DNA from: a bacterium
GTDB lineage: Bacteria > Chloroflexota > Chloroflexia > Thermomicrobiales > UBA6265
NCBI GenBank assembly: GCA_029977305.1
Contig: JAPOLF010000035.1
Coordinates: forward strand, 1 to 12,925
DNA length: 12,925 nucleotides
Reading direction: 5' to 3'
The notes under the pieces: generated by a model
Told to the model about the DNA's origin: nothing
Seen by the model: only the letters and a program-made list of their open reading frames with translations
Databases searched by the model: none
Shown here: positions 7,033 to 12,925 of the stretch, one piece after another
Layout: each line of letters starts with the position of its first letter
How positions within the stretch are numbered: position 1 is the stretch's first letter
Program-made: the position numbers and the translations under genes

Positions 7033-8211
7033 GTGGACGCGCCCCTCGACCCTGCTCCCACCCCGATTGCCCCGTCGTTGCTGCAGCGCACGACGCTGGT
7101 CCGCGAGACCGCCCGTGCGTGCGGCCTGCCGATCGTCGCGATCACCTCGGCCGAACCGTTCCGTCATCTGGCCCCTTTCCTGCAGGAGCATGTCGCAGCA
7201 GGCCGCGTTGAGGGCCTTCCATGGTTCACGGTGCAGCGGGCGATGGAGAGCCTCGACCCTGCCACGATCCATCCCGGTCCGCGTTCCATCGTCAGCGTCG
7301 GCCTCCCCTACCACGTGCCCGATCCCGGCATGCCCGAGGACGGTGTCCCGCGAGGCCGGATCGCTCGCTACGCCCGCGGTGATGACTACCATCGGGTGCT
7401 GCGACAACGCATGGACCACTTCGTCGAAATCCTCAGCGAGCGCCTCGGGCAGGAGATCGTGTCGCGACGCGTCACCGACACCGCCCGCATGGTCGACCGT
7501 GCGGTGGCCGCCCGCGCGGGGCTCGGTTGGTATGGCAAGAACGCCTGCGTCATCGTGCCGGGGCACAGCTCATGGGTTGTGCTCGGCGAGATCGTGCTCG
7601 ACCTCGAACTCGCCCACGATCTCCCGCTCGCGATGGACTGCGGCCGCTGCACCATCTGCATCGATCGCTGCCCGACCGGAGCGATCACCGCGCCCTACAC
7701 GATCGACTCCCGCCGCTGCCTCTCGTTCCACACCATCGAGCAACGCGGCGCGATCCCCCGCGAGATCCGCCCTCTGCTCGGCGACTGGGTCTTCGGCTGT
7801 GACATTTGCCAAGACACCTGCCCGTGGAGCGGCGCCGCCCGCGAGGCTGCGGACCCGGTGTTCACCCCGCGATCCGTCGCGAATGCATACCCTGATCTCG
7901 GCTGGCTGGTCCGGATGTCCGAGGAAGAATTCCGTGAGGCTTATCGCGGCACGCCGGTGATCCGCGCAAAGCGGCGCGGACTCGCCCGCAATGCTGCGGT
8001 GGCGCTCGGCAACACGCAGCACGACCAAGCCGAGGCGAGCCTGCTGCACGCGCTCGCACACCATGATGAGCCTTTGGTGCGCCTGCACGCAGCGTGGGCG
8101 CTCAGTCGTCATCCCGGACGGAGCGCATCCGCCGCACTCGAGCGTGCACGCACCACTGACCCGGAACCAGACGTCCGGGACGAGGCGGCTTGGGCTTTGG
8201 AAACGCGTTGA
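7033..8211 (+). CDS. queG: Epoxyqueuosine reductase QueG
   Basis: Catalyses the last step of queuosine synthesis, reducing epoxyqueuosine in the tRNA anticodon loop with a cobalamin cofactor and two 4Fe-4S clusters. About 392 residues. The N-terminal cobalamin-binding region includes GLGWYGKN (163-170) and the expected catalytic Asp in TDTARM (D149). The clusters are held by C203, C206, C209, C213 (CGRCTICIDRCPTGA), C229 in SRRCLSFHTIE, and C256, C259, C263 (CDICQDTCPW). A C-terminal HEAT-repeat region (about 315-390) binds tRNA. The start is uncertain: GTG 7033 has no ribosome-binding site, and TTG 7078 would also leave the domain whole. It lies nine bases after the protease gene and probably shares its transcript. 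Only nine bases separate its stop from that of fabI on the other strand. No queuosine synthesis genes are nearby. Confidence 0.94.
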   Translation: MDAPLDPAPTPIAPSLLQRTTLVRETARACGLPIVAITSAEPFRHLAPFLQEHVAAGRVEGLPWFTVQRAMESLDPATIHPGPRSIVSVGLPYHVPDPGMPEDGVPRGRIARYARGDDYHRVLRQRMDHFVEILSERLGQEIVSRRVTDTARMVDRAVAARAGLGWYGKNACVIVPGHSSWVVLGEIVLDLELAHDLPLAMDCGRCTICIDRCPTGAITAPYTIDSRRCLSFHTIEQRGAIPREIRPLLGDWVFGCDICQDTCPWSGAAREAADPVFTPRSVANAYPDLGWLVRMSEEEFREAYRGTPVIRAKRRGLARNAAVALGNTQHDQAEASLLHALAHHDEPLVRLHAAWALSRHPGRSASAALERARTTDPEPDVRDEAAWALETR

Positions 8212-8220
8212 TGTGATCCG

Positions 8221-9021
8221 CTACTCGCGAGGAAGGCTCATCCCCATCATGTGGTAGCCGTTGTCGACGAAGAGCACCTCGCCGGTGATCGCCTCGGAGA
8301 GATCGCTCGCGAGGAACACCGCGGTCTTCGCCACATCGCGCTGATGGAAAGGACGTGCCAACGGCGCGCTGTTCGCCAAGGTCTCGTACATGTCGGAGAA
8401 GCGGTCGATGCCGCGCGCGGCGGCCGTCTTCAACGGACCCGAGGAGATCGCGTTGACGCGGATCAACTGCCCGCCGAGATCCCCTGCCAGGTACCGCACC
8501 GACGACTCCAGCGCCGCCTTCGCGACACCCGCGATGTTGTAGCCCGGGAAGTAGCGGTCGCTCCCAAGGTAGGTCAGCGCCATGATGCTGCCACCGTCGG
8601 TCATCAGCGGGGCGATCCGCTGCGCCGCCGCAACCAGCGAGTAGGACGAGATGTTCAGCGAAATCTGCCACTGCTCGCGGGTCGTCTCGGCGAAGGGGAG
8701 GCTCAGCGCCTCCTTCGGCGAGAAGGCGATCGAGTGGACCAAGGCATCGACACTCCCCATCTTCTCCTTCAGCGTCACCTGCATCGCATCGAGGTCCGCC
8801 TCGTTGTCGACATTGCAGGTGAAGGTGAACGAGCCGGGGAATCGCTCCTCGAGCTTCTTCGTGTAACGCAGCGGGCGGTCATCCACCACCGAGAGCGCGA
8901 GCTGCGCCCCCGCTTCGCCGAAAGCTTCGGCGATGTGGTACGCGATGGAGAAATCGTTCTGGATGCCCATGATGACGCACTTCTTGCCAGCCAACAGTTT
9001 CGGCATCACAAACTCACCCAT
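8221..9021 (-). CDS. fabI: Enoyl-ACP reductase (NADH), FabI
   Basis: Reduces the trans-2-enoyl-ACP double bond in the last step of each fatty-acid elongation cycle. 266 residues in the short-chain dehydrogenase fold. The nucleotide-binding loop is GIQNDFSIAYHIA (19-31). The FabI-type active site has Y151, Y161 and K168 in YLGSDRYFPGYNIAGVAK, five positions later than E. coli Y146, Y156 and K163. NAISSGPLKTAAA and GEVLFVDNGYHMMGM at the end are also typical. The SIAF block has Ala where E. coli has Gly93, as in many other FabI proteins. The ATG at 9021 has GAGAGGA seven bases upstream. ATG 9006 (MPKLL) is a later alternative. The gene is monocistronic as far as can be seen and converges on queG without a visible terminator. 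Confidence 0.96.
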   Translation of the reverse strand: MGEFVMPKLLAGKKCVIMGIQNDFSIAYHIAEAFGEAGAQLALSVVDDRPLRYTKKLEERFPGSFTFTCNVDNEADLDAMQVTLKEKMGSVDALVHSIAFSPKEALSLPFAETTREQWQISLNISSYSLVAAAQRIAPLMTDGGSIMALTYLGSDRYFPGYNIAGVAKAALESSVRYLAGDLGGQLIRVNAISSGPLKTAAARGIDRFSDMYETLANSAPLARPFHQRDVAKTAVFLASDLSEAITGEVLFVDNGYHMMGMSLPRE

Positions 9022-9100
9022 CGGTCCGTCCTCTCATGCGTGCGGTCGTCTCGTCAGGGACCAACGGCCGGGCCACCGAGTGCCCCGCCATCGTGCATCC

Positions 9101-9112
9101 TGATGCATCATA
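9101..9112. promoter_or_regulatory. Palindrome and possible fabI -10 element in the divergent spacer
   Basis: The 128-base spacer between fabI and the dipeptidase gene contains the perfect 10-base palindrome TGATGCATCA (9101-9110). Overlapping it on the minus strand is TATGAT (9107-9112; 5 of 6 matches to a -10 box), about 86 bases upstream of the fabI start. No good -35 hexamer stands at the right distance. This may be a promoter or an operator, or chance. Confidence 0.25.
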
Positions 9113-9149
9113 CCCGCGAGTGAACGCCCACGCGCGCAAAGGAGCGATG

Positions 9150-10256
9150 ATGTCCCCCCACGCCACGGTCGTCCCGGTCTTCGACGGCCACAACGACACG
9201 CTGCTCGATCTCCCCGCGAGCAAGCGGTCCTTCTTCGACCACGGGGAGAAGGGCCACATCGACCTGCCACGCGCCCGCATCGGCGGATTGGCGGGCGGGA
9301 TGTTCGCCGTCTTCGTGCCCGATCCGAAGGATCCCGATCAGCCCGATTCCAGCGACGACTCCGAAGACGAAGACGACACTGCCGCGTCCCTCGGTGCGCC
9401 GCGCAGCCGCTACGCCTCCGTCGAGACGATGCCCGAGCCGATGTCGCTCGAGTATGCGCAGCGCTACGCGATGAACACCATCGCCCGCTTCTATCGCCTC
9501 GAGCGGGAGTCTGCCGGGCAGGCGAAGGCGTGTCGGACGGCGGCGGAGATCCGGTCCTGCATCGAGAACGGCATCCTCGCGATGGAACTCCACATGGAAG
9601 GCGCCGAGGCGATCGACCCCGATCTCGACGCGCTCGATCTCTACCACGCCGCTGGATTGCGCTCGCTCGGCATCTGCTGGTCACGCCCGAACCGGTTCGG
9701 CCATGGCGTGCCGTTTGCGTTCCCGAGCACCGGCGATGTCGGACCCGGCCTGTCCGCCCTCGGCATCGAGCTTGTCAAAGCCTGCAATGCGTTGCGGATC
9801 ATGATCGACATGTCCCACCTCAACGAGAAGGGTTTCTGGGATGTCGCCAAGCACTCAAAGGCGCCGCTGGTGTGCACCCACTCCAACGTCCACGAGGTCT
9901 GCCCTTCGGCGCGCAATCTCACCGCGCGCCAGTTGGATGCGATCCGCGATTCCGATGGTCTCGTCGGGCTCAACTTCCACGTCGGGTTCCTCCGGCCCGA
10001 CGGCGGCCGCAACCCGGACATCGCCCTGCAGGTGATGCTCGATCACCTCGACGTCCTGCTCGAGCGCCTCGGCCCGACCCGCGTCGCCCTCGGCTCCGAC
10101 TACGACGGCGCCACGATGCCCGGTCCGATCAAGGATGCCGCCGGACTCCAGTCCCTGATTGTGGCCATGCGGGAGCACGGCTACGACGAAACGGTGATTC
10201 GCCAGATCGCCCACGAGAACTGGCTTCGCGTGTTCGCGCTCACGTGGGGCGCCTGA
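9150..10256 (+). CDS. Membrane dipeptidase-like zinc peptidase (renal dipeptidase family, M19)
   Basis: A 368-residue binuclear zinc peptidase that splits dipeptides, often including D-amino-acid dipeptides. The metal ligands by comparison with human renal dipeptidase are H14 and D16 (FDGHND), E150 (HMEGAE), H223 (DMSHLN) and H244 (THSNVH), with D317 in GSDYDG. The 21-residue gap between the last two His matches the human enzyme. NLTARQLDAIRDSDGLVG is a family block. The ATG at 9150 has AGGAG five bases upstream; ATG 9147, directly before it, is the alternative. No signal peptide is seen, so it is probably cytoplasmic. Between MFAVFVPD and the next helix lies a strongly acidic stretch (about residues 58-76), which looks like a surface loop. 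The DinB-like gene starts 40 bases after the stop. Confidence 0.92.
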   Translation: MSPHATVVPVFDGHNDTLLDLPASKRSFFDHGEKGHIDLPRARIGGLAGGMFAVFVPDPKDPDQPDSSDDSEDEDDTAASLGAPRSRYASVETMPEPMSLEYAQRYAMNTIARFYRLERESAGQAKACRTAAEIRSCIENGILAMELHMEGAEAIDPDLDALDLYHAAGLRSLGICWSRPNRFGHGVPFAFPSTGDVGPGLSALGIELVKACNALRIMIDMSHLNEKGFWDVAKHSKAPLVCTHSNVHEVCPSARNLTARQLDAIRDSDGLVGLNFHVGFLRPDGGRNPDIALQVMLDHLDVLLERLGPTRVALGSDYDGATMPGPIKDAAGLQSLIVAMREHGYDETVIRQIAHENWLRVFALTWGA

Positions 10257-10296
10257 TTCGCCACGATTTGCCGACTGAACGAAGGAGGAACGCAGC

Positions 10297-10779
10297 ATGA
10301 CCGACTCCGGACCCCAGATCGCCGACCTGCTCGTGATGTACGAGGAGGGCCATGCGGTGATCGTCGCGGCGCTCGTCGGGATCACCGAGGAAGAACTCGA
10401 CACGCCCGAAGCGCCGGGCGAATGGACCCCGCGCCAGATCGTCCACCACCTCGGCGACTCGGAGATGATCTCCGGCGCCAATGTGCGCAAGGTGCTCGCG
10501 CATGACAATCCCTTGATCAGCGGCTACGACCACGAGGTTTTCGCCGAGACGCTGTGGCGCGGCGCCCCGATCGACGACTCGCTCGATCTCTTCCGCGCCA
10601 CCCGGGTATCGACGCTGCCGCTGCTGCAAGGCTGCTCCGAAGCGGACTTCTCGCGGACGTGGGTGACACCGGAAGGGGACACCCACACGTTGTACGAGTG
10701 GCTGACGTGGTACGGCCCGCACGCGCACAGCCACGCCGAGCAGATCACGCGCGCACGGGCCACCGCAGCCTCGTCCTAG
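10297..10779 (+). CDS. DinB/YfiT-like four-helix metalloenzyme
   Basis: A 160-residue protein of the DinB superfamily. These are four-helix bundles with a three-His metal site; many act as thiol- or bacillithiol-dependent transferases or hydrolases. The EWTPRQIVHHLGDSE block (42-56, metal His at H50 or H51) and the C-terminal HAHSHAEQI (H142, H144, H146) give the usual pattern, with H142 and H146 spaced as H-x3-H. A strong ribosome-binding site, AAGGAGG at 10282-10288, stands eight bases before the ATG. It follows the dipeptidase by 40 bases and precedes the DUF333-like gene by 32, so the three may share a transcript. The substrate is not visible. Confidence 0.85.
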   Translation: MTDSGPQIADLLVMYEEGHAVIVAALVGITEEELDTPEAPGEWTPRQIVHHLGDSEMISGANVRKVLAHDNPLISGYDHEVFAETLWRGAPIDDSLDLFRATRVSTLPLLQGCSEADFSRTWVTPEGDTHTLYEWLTWYGPHAHSHAEQITRARATAASS

Positions 10780-10811
10780 TCCGAGTCGACGTGTTGCTGA
10801 AAGGAGACACC

Positions 10812-11399
10812 ATGGGAACTCGATTGCTGGTCGCGATCGCCCTCGCATCGCTCTTCGCCTTCGCCGGGGTGATGATCTACGGTGGAATGGTAAATGTGCT
10901 CTCCGCGCGGGCCGCGGCGCGCATGGCAGATCCTGCGGAGTACTGCACCTCGGTCGGCGGCACCGTCTCGATCCGGTCCGCGGTGGCCGACAGTGCCGCC
11001 ACCACCGGGCTCGGCGAGCCGCAGGTCTTCTGCACGTTCACCGGCACCGCCGGAACCGACACCGCGGACACCACCATCACCATCGGCGGGGTCACGCTCT
11101 CCACCACGAATCCCACTCGAGCCACCATGGCGTATCGCGAGAAGCCGCAAATCCCCGCCATCGATCCGCCGGCCGACGGATCGATGATCCCCAACCCGTC
11201 CTCCATCTACTGCGAGTCCCTCGGCGGGAGCGAAGGGGAATGGGTGGACTTCGCCGCGGCGGCCGATGCCCCGGCCCGCTCGGTCACGATGTGCGTCTTC
11301 CCCGATCTCTCGATGATTGATTCGTGGGGACTCACCTATCACACGCAGGGCACCATCCGCGGTGCCGATCTTGATCCACTCCTCAACTGGAAGCCGTAG
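10812..11399 (+). CDS. Membrane-anchored or secreted protein with two DUF333-like repeats
   Basis: A 195-residue protein of unknown function. A hydrophobic N-terminal segment (about residues 4-28) is a signal peptide or uncleaved anchor, followed by a small Ala/Arg-rich stretch. Two related modules then occur. The first begins DPAEYCTSVGG (40-50) and ends QVFCTFTG (71-78). The second begins NPSSIYCESLGG (128-139) and ends TMCVFPDLSMIDSWGL (159-174). Pattern N/D-P-x-x-x-Y-C-x-x-x-G-G followed by C-x-F-P-D-x-x-x-x-x-W is that of the DUF333 family (putative hemolysin-type domains), which usually occurs once per protein. The four cysteines (C45, C74, C134, C161) could form one disulphide per module outside the cytoplasm. 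AAGGAGA at 10801-10807 lies four bases before the ATG. The hairpin 33 bases after its stop probably serves both strands. Confidence 0.78.
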   Translation: MGTRLLVAIALASLFAFAGVMIYGGMVNVLSARAAARMADPAEYCTSVGGTVSIRSAVADSAATTGLGEPQVFCTFTGTAGTDTADTTITIGGVTLSTTNPTRATMAYREKPQIPAIDPPADGSMIPNPSSIYCESLGGSEGEWVDFAAAADAPARSVTMCVFPDLSMIDSWGLTYHTQGTIRGADLDPLLNWKP

Positions 11400-11427
11400 G
11401 CGTCCAGTCCGCGAATGACAGACCACG

Positions 11428-11459
11428 AAAAACGCCCCCGGGATTGCTCCCGGGGGCGT
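11428..11459 (-). terminator. Intrinsic terminator of the ABC ATPase gene, possibly bidirectional
   Basis: A perfect 12-base-pair stem (11432-11443 with 11448-11459) closes a four-base loop (TTGC). Read on the minus strand it is followed by a run of five T (A-run at 11428-11432), making it a good terminator about 24 bases after the ATPase stop. On the plus strand the following bases (CGTCTTGG) are a poor T-run, so termination of the DUF333-like gene here would be weaker. Confidence 0.85.
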
Positions 11460-11482
11460 CGTCTTGGGGGCGCGTTGTCGCC

Positions 11483-12589
11483 TCAGGCGATGCGGGCCTC
11501 GGTCTTCGGATCGAAGAAGTGGAGCTTGTCGCCCTCCACCGAGACCTGGATCTCCGACCCGCGCTGCAGGTGCAGATCCGGCGCCATGCGGGCGGTGAGC
11601 AGCGTGGTGCCGTTCAACAGGTAGACGAAGATCTCGTTGCCGAGGAGCTCGATCACGTCGACCTTCACCGGGAAGCTGTTCGCATCAGTCGACCCTGCGA
11701 GGCGCGAGCGCTCGACGATGTGCTCCGGGCGGACGCCCATCGTCACCTTCTGCCCGACAAACGCGGAAAGATTGTTCGCCTTCTGCGTCGGGATCTGGAG
11801 CTTCATGTCGGGGGTGACGGCATAGAGCTGACCGTCAATGGTCTGCAGGTCCACGTCGACGAAGTTCATCGCCGGCGACCCGATGAATCCCGCGACGAAC
11901 TTGTTCGCCGGGGTGTCGTACAGGTTCTGCGGCGTGTCGAGCTGCTGCAGGACACCGAGGCTCATGACCGCGATGCGATCGCCCATCGTCATCGCCTCCA
12001 CCTGGTCGTGGGTGACGTAGATGGTGGTGGTGCTGACGCGCTCGTGCAGCTTGATCAGCTCGGCGCGCGTCTGCACGCGGAGCTTGGCGTCGAGGTTCGA
12101 GAGCGGCTCGTCCATGAGGAAGAGGTCCGCGTTGCGGACGATCGCGCGTCCGAGCGCCACGCGCTGGCGCTGACCGCCGGAGAGCGCCTTCGGCTTGCGA
12201 TCGAGGAACTGCTCGATGTCGAGGATGCGGGCCGCCTCGTGGACGCGCTGATCACGCTCCTGCTTGGGAACCTTGCGGAGCTTCAGCGGATACGCCAAGT
12301 TGTCGTAGACGGTCATGTGGGGGTAGAGCGCGTAGCTCTGGAAGACCATCGCCACGTCGCGATCCTTCGGCGGCAGGTCATTGACCACGCGATCGCCGAT
12401 GATGATCCGACCGCTGCTGATCTCCTCGAGGCCGGCGACCATGCGCATCGCCGTGGACTTGCCACAGCCGGACGGCCCGACCAACACCAGGAACTCCTTG
12501 TCATAGACCTCCATGTTGAGGTTGTTGACGGCAGGGGCCTGGTTGCCACCGTACAATTTGGTGACGCTGTCGAAAATCACTCGCGCCAT
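11483..12589 (-). CDS. ABC transporter ATP-binding protein of the MalK/UgpC (sugar importer) type
   Basis: The ATPase that powers a carbohydrate importer; 368 residues. The Walker A motif is GPSGCGKST (38-46), the Q-loop Gln is Q84 (VFQSYALYPH), the signature is LSGGQRQR (136-143), Walker B is LFLMDE (156-161), followed by the D-loop SNLD, and the switch His is H194 (THDQVEAMTMGD). The C-terminal TOBE/MalK regulatory domain (about 235-365) contains GVRPEH. Length and C-terminal domain match the CUT1 family (MalK, UgpC, MsmX). AAGGAG stands nine bases before the ATG. No permease or binding protein is in the window, since it ends at the terminator on one side and faces a divergent kinase on the other. 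It may therefore be a shared ATPase serving permeases elsewhere, as MsmX-type proteins do; this is inference. The exact sugar is not visible. Confidence 0.93.
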   Translation of the reverse strand: MARVIFDSVTKLYGGNQAPAVNNLNMEVYDKEFLVLVGPSGCGKSTAMRMVAGLEEISSGRIIIGDRVVNDLPPKDRDVAMVFQSYALYPHMTVYDNLAYPLKLRKVPKQERDQRVHEAARILDIEQFLDRKPKALSGGQRQRVALGRAIVRNADLFLMDEPLSNLDAKLRVQTRAELIKLHERVSTTTIYVTHDQVEAMTMGDRIAVMSLGVLQQLDTPQNLYDTPANKFVAGFIGSPAMNFVDVDLQTIDGQLYAVTPDMKLQIPTQKANNLSAFVGQKVTMGVRPEHIVERSRLAGSTDANSFPVKVDVIELLGNEIFVYLLNGTTLLTARMAPDLHLQRGSEIQVSVEGDKLHFFDPKTEARIA

Positions 12590-12691
12590 CGCGATGACTC
12601 CTTGTGTGGACTACAGGGTCGCCACCATTCGGACGACCCGGAGGCATCTCGTTCAACCCGTTCGCGCCGCGATGCCTTGCCGCGCACGGTA

Positions 12692-12720
12692 GTTGTCGGT
12701 AATGCTGGCAGCGTTGTCAA
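12692..12720 (-). promoter_or_regulatory. Possible promoter of the ABC ATPase gene
   Basis: On the minus strand a perfect TTGACA (12715-12720) is followed after 17 bases by GACAAC (12692-12697), which matches a -10 box at only three of six positions. The site is about 100 bases upstream of the ATPase start. The hexamer GTTGTC occurs twice on the plus strand in the same interval, which could be a regulator half-site or chance. The kinase gene on the other strand would share this control region. Confidence 0.3.
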
Positions 12721-12757
12721 TAGGCGCGGGGCAGCGCCGTCAGACTCGGAGGAACCC

Positions 12758-12925
12758 ATGGTCACCGGATACCGTCACGCCGTGAAGGATGTCGTCTCGT
12801 TCGGCGAGGCCATGCTCCGCCTCACCCCGCCCCGCAACGAGCGCGTCGAGCGCACCCTGACCTTCGATGTCTCCCCCGGCGGCGCCGAACTGAACAGCGC
12901 CGTGACCGCCGCTGCACTCGGACTG
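12758..12925 (+). CDS. PfkB-family kinase resembling 2-keto-3-deoxygluconate kinase, cut by the right edge
   Basis: The first 56 residues of a sugar kinase. After a short leader the frame reads DVVSFGEAMLRLTPPRNERV, then FDVSPGGAELNSAVTAAALG. The G-E-A/M-x-L-x-L-T-P-P opening and the G-G-A-E-x-N block are what I know from KdgK-type and related sugar-acid kinases; the N-terminal PfkB signature lies in the second block. The catalytic C-terminal half is beyond the window, so the assignment within PfkB is tentative. A good ribosome-binding site (CGGAGGAA, 12747-12754) lies three to four bases before the ATG. It is divergent from the MalK-type ATPase with a 168-base spacer, which suggests joint control of sugar or sugar-acid use. 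Confidence 0.8.
   Translation, partial: MVTGYRHAVKDVVSFGEAMLRLTPPRNERVERTLTFDVSPGGAELNSAVTAAALGL

Noticed and set aside
8209..8223. A terminator between the converging queG and fabI genes.
   Set aside because: Only nine bases separate the stops and no hairpin with a T-run is visible around them.
1..12925. CRISPR arrays, tRNA or rRNA genes, insertion sequences, prophage or defence genes.
   Set aside because: No regular repeats, RNA-gene motifs, transposase or integrase motifs or terminal inverted repeats were found by eye on either strand. The only mobile-element signal is the copia fragment at the left end.

Overview
This is a GC-rich (about 65%) bacterial chromosomal window made mostly of housekeeping and metabolic genes. 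The content (ba3-type oxidase, QueG, FabI, zinc dipeptidase, DinB-fold enzyme, MalK-type ATPase) and base composition would suit Gemmatimonadota or a similar environmental phylum. That assignment is an inference; no marker gene here fixes it.

Layout. The first ~125 bases do not match the rest. They are AT-richer (about 47% GC by my count over bases 1-120). On the + strand they encode a stretch that looks like the reverse transcriptase/RNase H connection of a eukaryotic Ty1/copia retrotransposon. It abuts, in antisense, a 3'-truncated NhaP-type Na+/H+ antiporter gene (111-950, minus). From 1106 to 2727 there is a translationally coupled pair: a metal-dependent cyclase/kynurenine formamidase-like hydrolase and a PfkB sugar kinase. 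From 2882 to 5640 there is a compact ba3-type cytochrome c oxidase operon: an unrecognised 82-residue two-helix membrane protein, a subunit IIa-like one-helix protein, subunit II with the CuA site and subunit I with all heme/CuB ligands. It ends at a very strong hairpin terminator (5656-5698). Next come a PrsW-family membrane protease with an N-terminal zinc ribbon (5746-7023) and epoxyqueuosine reductase QueG (7033-8211). These converge on fabI (8221-9021, minus). Divergent from fabI is a run of a renal-type dipeptidase (9150-10256), a DinB/YfiT-like metalloenzyme (10297-10779) and a membrane-anchored protein with two DUF333-like repeats (10812-11399). A hairpin terminator (11428-11459) closes a minus-strand MalK/UgpC-type ABC ATPase (11483-12589). 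Divergent from it, and cut by the right edge, is a KdgK-like PfkB kinase (12758-12925).

How the genes work together. The only clear multi-gene complex is the ba3 oxidase, which reduces O2 at the membrane with electrons from cytochrome c. The cyclase-kinase pair is probably one small catabolic unit of unknown substrate. The sugar-ABC ATPase and the kinase divergent from it may share a sugar or sugar-acid uptake role. I found no defence system, CRISPR array, RNA gene or prophage. The points most worth attention are the retrotransposon/antiporter junction at the left edge (probably an assembly or library chimera), the extra membrane protein at the head of the oxidase operon, and the tandem DUF333 protein.
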